14,798 nucleotides of DNA from an uncultured Oscillospiraceae bacterium (GTDB lineage Bacteria > Bacillota > Clostridia > Oscillospirales > Oscillospiraceae), in NCBI GenBank assembly GCA_934546685.1, contig CAKTEB010000064.1:1-14798 (forward strand). The letters run 5' to 3'. Positions 1-7,441 of the stretch are shown piece after piece. Position numbers and translations under genes: made by a program. Each line of letters starts with the position of its first letter. Position 1 is the stretch's first letter. The notes under the pieces are model-generated. The model searched no databases and had not been told where the DNA came from. It worked only from the letters and a program-made list of their open reading frames with translations.

Positions 1-16
1 CGTCAATGCGTTTCAT
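1..16 (-). CDS. Start of an unidentified gene downstream of ftsY (5' fragment only)
   Basis: On the minus strand an ATG at 16-14 opens a frame reading Met-Lys-Arg-Ile-Asp before the window ends. An AAGGAG ribosome binding site lies about six bases upstream (around 23-28), and the start follows the ftsY stop by only 22 nt, so it is very probably a real, translationally well-equipped gene in the same transcript. Five residues are too few to name a product. They do not resemble the usual N-terminus of YlxM, the gene that follows ftsY in Bacillus, but this is weak evidence. Confidence 0.6.
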
Positions 17-38
17 AGTTCTCTCCTTTATCCGCGCC

Positions 39-944
39 TCAAATCAGCGCGTCCACAAAGCCGCGGGCCTCAAAGGGCATCAGATCCTCCATGCCCTCGC
101 CCACGCCGATATACTTCACAGGGATTTGCAGGGTGTCCGCCACAGCGATAACAATACCGCCCTTGGCGGTGCCGTCCAGCTTGGTAAGGGCCATGCCGGT
201 GACACCCGCGATCTCCTTAAACTGCTTGGCCTGGAGCAGACCGTTCTGGCCGGTGGTGCCGTCGATCACCAGCAGCACCTCCTTATCCGCCCCAGGGAGC
301 TCCCGGTCAATGACTCTGGAGATCTTGCCCAGCTCGTTCATCAGGTTCTGCTTGTTGTGGAGCCGCCCTGCGGTGTCACAGAGGATCACGTCCACATTTC
401 TGGCCTTGGCGGCGGAGATGGCGTCATACACCACGGCGGCGGGGTCGGCCCCCTCGTGCTGCCGGATGATATCCACCCCGGCCCGGCCTGCCCAGATCTC
501 CAACTGATCTGCAGCCGCAGCCCGGAAGGTATCCGCCGCGCAGAGCAGAACCTTCTTTCCCTGATCCTTCAGCTGGTGGGCCAGCTTGCCGATGGTGGTG
601 GTCTTGCCTACGCCGTTGACGCCGATCACCAGGATCACGCTGGGATGGGTGGTCATTTTCAGGTCGGTGTCGCCCACATCCAGCATCTCTGCCAGGATGT
701 CCTTTAATGCCTCACGGACCTCCTCGGCGCTCTTGAGATGCTCCATATTCACCTTTTCCCGGAGCCGCTCCACAGCCTTCACCGCCGTATCCACGCCCAG
801 ATCCGCCAGGATCAGGCTCTCCTCCAGGTCATCGTAGAAATCATCGTCGATGCCGTGGAATCCGGCAAAGATGCCGCCCAGGGTATTCTGGAGGCTCTGG
901 CGGGTCTTGGTGAGGCCCGCCTTGATCTTATCAAAAAAGCCCAT
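39..944 (-). CDS. ftsY: Signal recognition particle receptor FtsY
   Basis: FtsY is the SRP receptor GTPase. It docks the Ffh/4.5S RNA/ribosome complex at the membrane so that nascent membrane proteins reach SecYEG. The 301-residue protein has an N domain (about 20-95) followed by the SRP-type G domain: P-loop GVNGVGKTTT at 108-117, the ADTFRAAA motif at 137-144, DTAGR at 190-194, TKLDG at 254-258 and the closing GxGE segment at 281-284. The acidic A domain of E. coli FtsY is absent, leaving a short basic, probably membrane-binding N-terminus (MGFFDKIKAGL), as is common in Gram-positives. The ATG has a modest AAAGG site about ten bases upstream. The gene lies 30 nt after smc, the classical Firmicutes smc-ftsY pairing. 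Confidence 0.97.
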   Translation of the reverse strand: MGFFDKIKAGLTKTRQSLQNTLGGIFAGFHGIDDDFYDDLEESLILADLGVDTAVKAVERLREKVNMEHLKSAEEVREALKDILAEMLDVGDTDLKMTTHPSVILVIGVNGVGKTTTIGKLAHQLKDQGKKVLLCAADTFRAAAADQLEIWAGRAGVDIIRQHEGADPAAVVYDAISAAKARNVDVILCDTAGRLHNKQNLMNELGKISRVIDRELPGADKEVLLVIDGTTGQNGLLQAKQFKEIAGVTGMALTKLDGTAKGGIVIAVADTLQIPVKYIGVGEGMEDLMPFEARGFVDALI

Positions 945-974
945 TTGCGTTCTGCCTTTCTCTCCCGTGGGAGG

Positions 975-3900
975 TTATGTGATATTGAGTTCCTTGACCA
1001 CCTGGTTCAGGTCCACAGAGAGCACCTTGGAGATGCCCTGCTCCTGCATGGTGACGCCGTAGAGGACGTCTGCTGCCTCCATGGTGCCGCGCCGGTGGGT
1101 GATAACGATAAACTGGGTCTTGCTGCTGAGGTTCCGCAGATAGGCGGCAAACCGGCCAACGTTTCGGTCGTCCAGGGCCGCGTCGATCTCATCGAGCATA
1201 CAGAAGGGCGTGGGGCGCACCTTCATGATGGCGAAATACAGAGCAATGGCCACAAAGGCCTTCTCGCCGCCGGACAGCAGCATAATGGTCTTGACCTGCT
1301 TGCCTGGGGGCTGCACCCGGATCTCGATGCCGCAGGACAGGATATTATCCGGATCCTCCAGCTCCAGACTGGCCTTGCCGCCGCCGAACATCTCAGTAAA
1401 GGTCTGGCCGAAATACTCGTTGATCTTTTTGAACTCCACCGCGAAGATCTCAGTCATCTCCCCGGTGATGTCGCCGACGATCTTCTGGAGCTCCTTCTGG
1501 CTGCTCTCCACATCGTCCCGCTGGCCGGAGAGGTATTCATACCGCTCGTTGACCCGCTGGAATTCCTCGATGGCGCCGATGTTGGGATGCCCCAGGGCGT
1601 TCATCTTCCGCCGAAGCTCACCGATGCGTTTCTGGGCCGCGGACATGCTCTCGATCTCCACCTTAGCCTCCTGGGCCGTGGTGTTGGTGAGCTCGTAGTT
1701 GTCCCAGAGCTTGTCCAGGATCTGCTTTTCCTCCATGGCGGTGGTGGCCTTTTTCTGCTCCAGCCGTGCGCACTCCCGTTCCATGTTCATGAGATCCTTG
1801 TTTTTCGCCTGGGCCTCCTTCTCGGTCTGGGTCTTTTTGCCCTCCAGACTGAGTCGCTTGTCCGCCGCCCCCTGGAGATCCTTCCGCCGCTGGGCCGCCC
1901 GCTCCTGAAGCGCGTCGACCTGGGCGTTTTTCTCCCCGATGGAGGCAGTGAGCTCTTCATTTTCCTTGGTATAATGCTCGATGAGCTGGCAGCGCTTTTC
2001 CTTGTCACCGGAGACAGCCTGGGCCAACGCCGCCAGCTGCTCCCGGCTCTCCCGAGCGGAGTCCTGCTCCGCGGAGAGGGTGGAGAGCTTCATCTGGGCC
2101 TGGGTGATGGCCTCGGAGATCTCCGCCAGTGCGGCGTTCTCCTGATCCAGGGTCGCCTGGGCCTGATTGATCTCCCGGGCCAGGGTCTCCTGCAATGCCT
2201 TTCCCTGCTCCACCTTCAGAATCAGGGTCTGATTCTGATCCTGACCGCCGCTGATGAGATCCTCCACGATCTGCATCTCCCGCTGAGCCGATGCCATGGT
2301 CTCGGACAGGGTATCCTGCAAAATACCGAAGTGCTGCTTCTGCTGCTGGAGCCGGAGCACCTGGTCCTCAGCCTCCCGCAGCTGATTCTGGGCCCCGGCG
2401 ATCTCCGCCTCAGCCTGTGCCGCCGTCCTGGCAGCCTCTTGAAGCTGCTCATTGGCGGTTTTCAGCTGGGCGTCGGTATCGCTCCGGCGCTGCTCCAGCC
2501 GGGAGAGCTCATTGGCCCGGGTCAATACGCCGGAGGACCGGGACGTGGAGCCGCCGGTCATGGAGCCGCCGGCGTTCAGTACCTGGCCGTCCAGGGTCAC
2601 GATCCGGAACCGATGGCCGTGGCGACCCGCAATGGCGATGGCCGCATCCATGTCCTCAGCAATGGCCGTGCGGCCCAGGAGGTTCTCCATAATGTCCTTG
2701 TAGCGGCTCTCATAGGTCACCAGGTCGCAGCCCAGGCCCACAAAGCCGTATTCCCGCTCCAGGCCGTTTTCCTGGAGCCGTCTGCCCCGAATGGTGGAGA
2801 GGGGCAGGAACGTGGCCCGTCCGCCGTCCCGCCGCCGCAGCAGCTGAATGGCGGCCTTGCCGTCCTGTTCGCTGTCCACCACGATGGAACCCATGGACGC
2901 CCCCAGGGCCGTCTCAATGGCCACTGTGTATTCGTCCTTGGTTCTGAGAAGCTGGGATACCGGGCCGTGAACGTGGCGGAGATTGCCTCTGGCGGCCTCC
3001 TGCATAACGATGCGGGTGGCCTTGGAATAGCCCTCGTAATCCTTCTCCATCTCCCGGTACATGTGGATCTTGGAGTCCATGGTATCCCGCTGGATTTTCA
3101 GCTGGGACACCTGCTCCTGGAGCTGCTGGCGCTTTTTGAGCCGTCCCTGGGCCCGAAGGGTATAGCCGCTGATGGCGTTTTTGAGGCCGTCAGCGGCATC
3201 TCTGGCCTGGGTCAGCTGGGCCTCGCATTCCTGGGCCTGGCGGCGGTTCTCCGCCTCCTTCTCCTGGGCCTCCCGGAAGCTCTCCTCCACCTGGGCCTTC
3301 CGATCCAGAATGTTTTTCACACTCTGCTGGTTGGCCTCCATGGTACTCTGGAGCTGGGCCAGCATGGTCAGGTTGTCGCTCTGGCGGGTCTGGAGCTGAC
3401 TTAGTGTCTGGGTCTTCTCCCGAACTCTCCGCTGCTGGAGCTCCATGGCCGACATTTTTTCCGCGCCGATGGCCTGCTGGGTCTCCTTCTCCTGGTCGAT
3501 CTCCCGGATCCGCCGGTCTCTGGCGGCGATCTGGGACTCCAGGTCGCCGCTGCGGCTCTCCTGGTCGGTGAGCTCGTTTTGGAGGCGCCGGATATTTGCC
3601 TCGTTGCCCTGGCGCTTGGTGGTGAGCACCGCGGCCTCACTGCGAGCCTCAGCCAGCTGCCCCTCCAGGGCAGAGATCCCGGCGCGGATATTCTCCGCCT
3701 CCAGATCCATGCCTCGAAGCTCCTCAGACAGCTGCTCCGCCTTGGCATAGAGCTCGTCCAGGCCGGTCTTCCCCTGCTCCAGAATGAACTTTGCCGAGGC
3801 ATAGTCCGCCTCCGCCTTTTTTGCGGTCTCCGACAGCTTTTCCAGCTGAGAAAGCCACACCGTGACCTCCAAACCCCGGAGCTCATCCCGGAAGATCAGG

Positions 3901-4544
3901 TATTTCTTGGCCTTCTCCGCCTGCTCCCGAAGGGGATTCACCTGGAGCTCCAGCTCAGAGATCTTGTCGTTGATCCGCAGGAGATTGTCCTGGGTCTGCT
4001 GGAGCTTTCGCTCAGTCTCCTCCTTCCGGTGGCGGTATTTGGAGATACCCGCCGCCTCCTCAAAGATCTCCCGCCGATCCGTGGACTTGGCAGAGAGGAT
4101 CTCGTCGATACGGCCCTGACCGATGTTGCAGTAGCCCTCCTTGCCCAGGCCCGTATCCATGAACAGTTCGTTGATGTCCTTGAGTCGAGCGGACTGGCGG
4201 TTGATATAGTATTCGCTGTCCCCGGACCGGTAATACCGGCGGGTGACCATCACCTCGGAGGACTCCAGCCCGAAGATGTGGGCGGTGTTGTCCAGCACCA
4301 GCGATACCTCCGCGAAGCCCACCTGGGGCCGCTTTAGGGTGCCGCCGAAAATCACATCCTCCATTTTACTGCCCCGGAGGGCCTTGGTGCTCATTTCTCC
4401 CATGACCCAGCGAATGGCGTCGGAAATATTGGACTTTCCGCTGCCGTTGGGCCCAACGATGGCGGTGATATCGCTGCCAAAGGTCATGACGGTCTTATCC
4501 GGGAAAGATTTGAAGCCCTGGATTTCGATTGCCTTTAGATACAC
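975..4544 (-). CDS. smc: Chromosome segregation protein SMC
   Basis: SMC is the ATPase core of the bacterial condensin SMC-ScpAB, which extrudes loops and resolves replicated chromosomes. The 1189 residues match the family's usual length. The head's Walker A GPNGSGKS is at 31-38. A first long coiled coil (about 170-500) leads to the hinge (about 520-670, ending in the glycine-rich NAGGSMTGGS segment), then a second coil runs to about 1020. The C-terminal half-head holds the ABC signature LLSGGEKA near 1085-1092 and Walker B with its catalytic Glu (MLDEIDAALDD) near 1113-1125. The start is GTG, chosen because MYLKAIEIQGFKSF matches the family N-terminus and AGGTG sits five bases upstream. A good promoter lies just ahead (4583-4611), so smc need not depend on upstream genes. 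No scpA or scpB is in the window. Confidence 0.98.
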   Translation of the reverse strand: MYLKAIEIQGFKSFPDKTVMTFGSDITAIVGPNGSGKSNISDAIRWVMGEMSTKALRGSKMEDVIFGGTLKRPQVGFAEVSLVLDNTAHIFGLESSEVMVTRRYYRSGDSEYYINRQSARLKDINELFMDTGLGKEGYCNIGQGRIDEILSAKSTDRREIFEEAAGISKYRHRKEETERKLQQTQDNLLRINDKISELELQVNPLREQAEKAKKYLIFRDELRGLEVTVWLSQLEKLSETAKKAEADYASAKFILEQGKTGLDELYAKAEQLSEELRGMDLEAENIRAGISALEGQLAEARSEAAVLTTKRQGNEANIRRLQNELTDQESRSGDLESQIAARDRRIREIDQEKETQQAIGAEKMSAMELQQRRVREKTQTLSQLQTRQSDNLTMLAQLQSTMEANQQSVKNILDRKAQVEESFREAQEKEAENRRQAQECEAQLTQARDAADGLKNAISGYTLRAQGRLKKRQQLQEQVSQLKIQRDTMDSKIHMYREMEKDYEGYSKATRIVMQEAARGNLRHVHGPVSQLLRTKDEYTVAIETALGASMGSIVVDSEQDGKAAIQLLRRRDGGRATFLPLSTIRGRRLQENGLEREYGFVGLGCDLVTYESRYKDIMENLLGRTAIAEDMDAAIAIAGRHGHRFRIVTLDGQVLNAGGSMTGGSTSRSSGVLTRANELSRLEQRRSDTDAQLKTANEQLQEAARTAAQAEAEIAGAQNQLREAEDQVLRLQQQKQHFGILQDTLSETMASAQREMQIVEDLISGGQDQNQTLILKVEQGKALQETLAREINQAQATLDQENAALAEISEAITQAQMKLSTLSAEQDSARESREQLAALAQAVSGDKEKRCQLIEHYTKENEELTASIGEKNAQVDALQERAAQRRKDLQGAADKRLSLEGKKTQTEKEAQAKNKDLMNMERECARLEQKKATTAMEEKQILDKLWDNYELTNTTAQEAKVEIESMSAAQKRIGELRRKMNALGHPNIGAIEEFQRVNERYEYLSGQRDDVESSQKELQKIVGDITGEMTEIFAVEFKKINEYFGQTFTEMFGGGKASLELEDPDNILSCGIEIRVQPPGKQVKTIMLLSGGEKAFVAIALYFAIMKVRPTPFCMLDEIDAALDDRNVGRFAAYLRNLSSKTQFIVITHRRGTMEAADVLYGVTMQEQGISKVLSVDLNQVVKELNIT

Positions 4545-4550
4545 AGGTTC

Positions 4551-4555
4551 ACCTC
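4551..4555 (-). promoter_or_regulatory. Ribosome binding site of smc, supporting a GTG start
   Basis: The minus strand reads GAGGTGAACCT followed by GTG TAT CTA. The SD core is five to six bases from the GTG at 4544-4542. No in-frame ATG lies between the SD and the conserved N-terminal sequence, so GTG is the initiation codon. Confidence 0.7.
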
Positions 4556-4582
4556 ATACATAAATTTGTGTTTAACCTATAC

Positions 4583-4611
4583 ATGATAACAGGAAATCAC
4601 CTGATTTTCAA
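4583..4611 (-). promoter_or_regulatory. Predicted sigma-A promoter for smc-ftsY
   Basis: On the minus strand a TTGAAA -35 box (4611-4606) is followed by a 17-base spacer (4605-4589) and a TATCAT -10 box (4588-4583). A TG dinucleotide one base upstream of the -10 makes it an extended -10 element. The -35 lies inside the last codons of the radical SAM gene and its stop codon (4597-4599) lies in the spacer. Transcription would start near 4576, leaving a leader of about 30 nt before the smc GTG. The patch is AT-rich while its surroundings are GC-rich. Seen in sequence; activity is inferred. Confidence 0.7.
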
Positions 4612-5598
4612 GGAAATTTCCCAGAGAGAGGCTCCGTCGGGCCGAACTTTTATATCTCTCAGCCCAAACTCCCGCTCCAGTGCCAGGATATTCTCCCTTC
4701 TCTGCCCCACCATCACCGATACCCGCCGGGGATCCACGGAGAAAACCGCCGTCTGGCCCGGCCTCCGCTCCTCCAGCAGCGCCCTGGCCCGGCGCAGATA
4801 CATCCGGGACAGCACCCGCTCCCCCAGCGCCGGATCATAGGCCCCGGCCACCGCCTCGCCCCCGGAGAGCTCCTCCGTGGGGTTCAGGCCCAGCCGGATC
4901 ACTGGGATATCCGCCTTCAAAAAGATCTCGTAGAGGGACGCGCAAAGGTCTACCGCCTCCTCCACGCTTGGGGGCGTATAGGTTCCCCCGCACATCATTT
5001 TCTCCAGCTCCGTGCCCCGGAGCACCACCGTGGGATAGATCCGCACCCCCTGTGGATGCAGGGCTGCCAGCTGCCGGGCCGTTTCCAGGGAGGCGCTGCC
5101 ATTGTCTCCGGGCAGTCCGGTCATCATTTGCAGCACCTGGGGCATGCCCTCCGATGTAAGGAGCTTGGAGGCATGGCAGATATCCTCCGCCGTGTGGCCC
5201 CGCTCGCTCTGTCGAAGCACTGCATCGTCCATAGACTGGCACCCCAGCTCCACGGTGGTCACACCGTGATCCCGGAGCCGCTGGACGGTCTCCCGATCTA
5301 TGGCGTCCGGCCGGGTGGAGACCCGAATATTCGCCACCTCGCCCCGCGCCCGGAATGGCTGCGCCGCCTCCAGCAGAGCGTTCTGGGTAGAAACAGGCAG
5401 CGCCGTAAAGCTGCCCCCGTAAAATGCCAGCTCGCAGCCCATCCCCGCCCAGGGAAGGGAGTCCCGGATGGTCTCAGCGATCTCCTCCGGGGTCACCGGC
5501 GTGTCCATGCCCGTGATCTTCTTTTGATTGCAGAACACGCAGGCGCAGGGGCAGCCCGCATGGGGAATAAACAGCGGAATGATCCGTCTTTTGGCCAT
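4597..5598 (-). CDS. Elp3-like radical SAM protein of unknown substrate
   Basis: This 333-residue protein belongs to the radical SAM superfamily, which reductively cleaves S-adenosylmethionine on a 4Fe-4S cluster. The cluster motif CxxxCxxC is Cys16, Cys20 and Cys23, within HAGCPCACVFCNQ; an extra Cys18 lies inside it. AFYGGSFT at 58-65 is the SAM-contacting GGE-like motif. STRPD (94-98), VELGCQS (116-122) and GLPGD (161-165) are typical of the Elp3/YhcC-like subgroup. The acetyltransferase domain of true Elp3 is absent; only a short C-terminal region of about 80 residues follows the barrel. The substrate is unknown; tRNA modification is a guess from relatives. The ATG (5598-5596) has AGGTG about six bases upstream. 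It separates rnc from smc, which adjoin in Bacillus, and a large hairpin fills the gap before it. Confidence 0.85.
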   Translation of the reverse strand: MAKRRIIPLFIPHAGCPCACVFCNQKKITGMDTPVTPEEIAETIRDSLPWAGMGCELAFYGGSFTALPVSTQNALLEAAQPFRARGEVANIRVSTRPDAIDRETVQRLRDHGVTTVELGCQSMDDAVLRQSERGHTAEDICHASKLLTSEGMPQVLQMMTGLPGDNGSASLETARQLAALHPQGVRIYPTVVLRGTELEKMMCGGTYTPPSVEEAVDLCASLYEIFLKADIPVIRLGLNPTEELSGGEAVAGAYDPALGERVLSRMYLRRARALLEERRPGQTAVFSVDPRRVSVMVGQRRENILALEREFGLRDIKVRPDGASLWEISLKIR

Positions 5599-5616
5599 AT
5601 GATCACCTACAAAGCA

Positions 5617-5670
5617 GGGCGTATTGCAAAGCAGGTGGCCCCAGGCCGCTCCCCGCTTTGCAATACGCCC
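5617..5670 (-). promoter_or_regulatory. Long stem-loop between rnc and the radical SAM gene (possible RNase III or mRNA stability element)
   Basis: Arms 5617-5632 and 5655-5670 are perfect 16-base inverse complements. In the minus-strand RNA the stem extends inward by one G·U and two G-C pairs to 19 bp (5617-5635 with 5652-5670), and the loop can form a small GGCC/GGCC helix. It begins six bases after the rnc stop codon and ends about nine bases before the SD of the next gene, so it occupies most of the 78-nt gap. The sequence after it on the coding strand (TGCTTTGTAGG) lacks a proper T-run, so a classical intrinsic terminator is unlikely in that direction. Processing site, mRNA stabiliser, attenuator or palindromic mobile repeat are all possible. 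Confidence 0.8.
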
Positions 5671-5676
5671 CTTGTG

Positions 5677-6357
5677 TTATTGTTCCGGATAGAGTGCCTG
5701 GATGGCCGCATGGGCCGCCGCCTGCTCCGCCCGCTTCTTGCTGCTGCCGGAGCCAGCGCCCACTACCTTGCCGTTGAGGCTCACTTCCACCTGGAAGCTC
5801 TTGTCGTGGTCGGGGCCGCTCTCCCCCACCAGCGCATAGGAGATCACCTGGTCTCTGCTGCGCTGGACCAGCTCCTGAAATCTCGTCTTATAGTCGTCGG
5901 TACCGGCGCACTTGCCCTCCTTCTGGAGAATAAAGCGCCCGATGATCCGGGTGGGCACCTCCATGCCGCCGTCTAAGTAGCTGGCCGCCAGCACGGCCTC
6001 CACCGCGTCCGCCAGCATAGACGGGCGATGGCTGCCGCCCCCGTGGCTCTCGCCATGGCCCAGCCGAAGGACCTCCCCCAGCTTCAGCCGGGTGGCCACC
6101 TCATAGAGGCTCTTCTCGCATACCAGCTCCGCCCGGAGCTTGGTGAGCTCGCCCTCGGGCTTATCCGGATGGGTGCGGTAGAGATGCTCCGCCACCACCA
6201 GGCCCAGGATCGCGTCTCCTAAAAATTCCAGCCGCTCGTTGCTGCCCATGCCCTCCTTTTTATGCTCGTTGGCATAGGAGCTGTGGGTCAGCGCATTTTG
6301 CAGCAGCTGCGGATTCTTGAAGGTATACCCCAGCCGCTGCTGAAACTCTGACAGCAA
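5677..6357 (-). CDS. rnc: Ribonuclease III
   Basis: RNase III cleaves double-stranded RNA, processing rRNA precursors and structured mRNAs. The 226-residue protein is of normal length. It carries the signature NERLEFLGD at 40-48 and the metal-binding set Glu41/Glu44/Asp48 with Asp117/Glu120 (in MLADAVEA), all intact. A double-stranded RNA binding domain covers about 155-222, with the lysine-containing GSSKKRAEQAAA helix near its end. The start is TTG, chosen because the N-terminus LSEFQQRLGYTFKNPQLL fits the family, no in-frame ATG is near, and AAGGA lies five bases upstream. It follows plsX by 32 nt and is followed at once by a long hairpin that its own product might cut (inference). Confidence 0.97.
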   Translation of the reverse strand: MLSEFQQRLGYTFKNPQLLQNALTHSSYANEHKKEGMGSNERLEFLGDAILGLVVAEHLYRTHPDKPEGELTKLRAELVCEKSLYEVATRLKLGEVLRLGHGESHGGGSHRPSMLADAVEAVLAASYLDGGMEVPTRIIGRFILQKEGKCAGTDDYKTRFQELVQRSRDQVISYALVGESGPDHDKSFQVEVSLNGKVVGAGSGSSKKRAEQAAAHAAIQALYPEQ

Positions 6358-6362
6358 ATTGA

Positions 6363-6370
6363 TCCTTCCC
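6363..6370 (-). promoter_or_regulatory. Ribosome binding site that decides the TTG start of rnc
   Basis: The minus strand reads GGGAAGGA, then TCAAT, then TTG CTG TCA. The AAGGA core is five bases from the TTG. The next in-frame ATG (residue 37) would remove conserved RNase III sequence, so TTG is the start. Confidence 0.65.
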
Positions 6371-6389
6371 TTCTTGGAAACTCTCTCCC

Positions 6390-7418
6390 TCAGGCCTTGG
6401 CCTTACCGGGAGTCATCTTGTCGATATTGTCCGCAATGGCCTGGCATACGCCGGTATCCACGCAGATCTTCGCCTGCCGAATAGCATTCTGCATGGCGTA
6501 GGCGTCGGAGGAGCCATGGGCCTTCACCACGGGCTTAGTGATGCCCAGGAACATGGAGCCGCCCACCTCTCGGGAATCCAGCAGCTTTTTGAACTCATCC
6601 ATACCGCCCTTGCAGAGGAGATAGCCCAGCTTCGTGGCCATGGAGCTCTTGAACATCTCCTTGAGCTTGTGGGCCATGAAGATGGCTGTGCCCTCGATGC
6701 TCTTGAGCAGAACGTTTCCGCTGAAGCCGTCGCAGACCACCACGTCCACCTTGCCGGTGGGCACGTCCCGGGCCTCCACATTGCCCACGAAGTTGATCTC
6801 ACCGGCGTTTCCGGCCTCCTTCAGCAGAGCGTAGGCATCTCTCTGGAGCTCCCGGCCCTTGGTCTCCTCGGAGCCGTTGTTGAGGAGGCCCACCCGGGGC
6901 TTCGCCACGCCCAGATATTTCTCCGCATAGAAGGAGCCCATATAGCCAAACTGGAGCAGATACTCCGGGGTGCAGTCGTTGTTGGCGCCCGCGTCCAGGA
7001 TCACGCACCTGCCGGTCTCCGTGGGGCACACGGGAGAGACCGCAGCCCGCTTGATGCCCTTGATGCGCTTGGCTACCAGCGTAGCCACCGTCAGCAGCGC
7101 TCCGGTGTTGCCCGCAGATACAAAGGCGTCGCCCTGGCCCTGGGCCAGCAGCCGCGCCCCCACCACCATAGAGGAATCCTTGCCGGTATGGAGCACCCGG
7201 GTGGGATTGTCGCACATGGTGACCACCTGGGAGGCAAAAGCTACCTCCACCCCGGGCGGCAGGGTGTCGATGCCCTCCTCCTTTAGGCATTCCAGGATCT
7301 TTTCGCTCTGCCCCACCAGAATGATCTCTACATCATAGGCCTTGGCCGCCGCGATGGCGCCCATGACCGGAGCCTTTGGGGCATTGTCGCCGCCCATGGC
7401 GTCTACGATAATCTTCAT
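6390..7418 (-). CDS. plsX: Phosphate acyltransferase PlsX
   Basis: PlsX converts acyl-ACP to acyl-phosphate, the donor that PlsY uses for the first acylation of glycerol-3-phosphate in phospholipid synthesis. It is a peripheral membrane enzyme. The 342-residue length and N-terminus MKIIVDAMGGDNAP are diagnostic. Further family blocks are visible: VGARLLAQGQGDAFVSAGNTGALL, ILDAGANNDC, the LLNNGSEETKG segment and DVVVCDGFSGNVLLKS. AAGGAG lies six bases before the ATG. In many Firmicutes plsX is followed by fabD, fabG and acpP before rnc; here rnc comes next after 32 nt, so the fatty-acid genes have moved elsewhere. The gene follows trmFO after 23 nt. Confidence 0.97.
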   Translation of the reverse strand: MKIIVDAMGGDNAPKAPVMGAIAAAKAYDVEIILVGQSEKILECLKEEGIDTLPPGVEVAFASQVVTMCDNPTRVLHTGKDSSMVVGARLLAQGQGDAFVSAGNTGALLTVATLVAKRIKGIKRAAVSPVCPTETGRCVILDAGANNDCTPEYLLQFGYMGSFYAEKYLGVAKPRVGLLNNGSEETKGRELQRDAYALLKEAGNAGEINFVGNVEARDVPTGKVDVVVCDGFSGNVLLKSIEGTAIFMAHKLKEMFKSSMATKLGYLLCKGGMDEFKKLLDSREVGGSMFLGITKPVVKAHGSSDAYAMQNAIRQAKICVDTGVCQAIADNIDKMTPGKAKA

Positions 7419-7441
7419 AGGATGCTCCTTTCGCCCGTCCC

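Noticed and set aside
962..973. CTCCC-GT-GGGAG palindrome between smc and ftsY
   Set aside because: It has five-base arms with a two-base loop, too short and tight to be a convincing RNA hairpin, and no T-run follows.
738..3404. A plus-strand open frame of 888 codons antisense to smc
   Set aside because: It is an exact shadow of smc: Leu/Gly/Val-rich low complexity, no ribosome binding site or domain, and explained by the GC-rich, leucine/glutamine/glutamate-heavy coding of the coiled coils on the opposite strand.
4535..4561. An eight-codon leader peptide frame overlapping the smc start
   Set aside because: ATG TAT GAG GTG and so on is open to a TAA, but nothing like a Shine-Dalgarno site precedes it and its own second to fourth codons are the smc SD. 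Chance is the simpler explanation.
5617..5670. Calling the hairpin after rnc a Rho-independent terminator
   Set aside because: On the coding strand the stem is followed by TGCTTTGTAGG, not a T-run, and the next gene's SD begins about nine bases later. Termination is possible but not supported.
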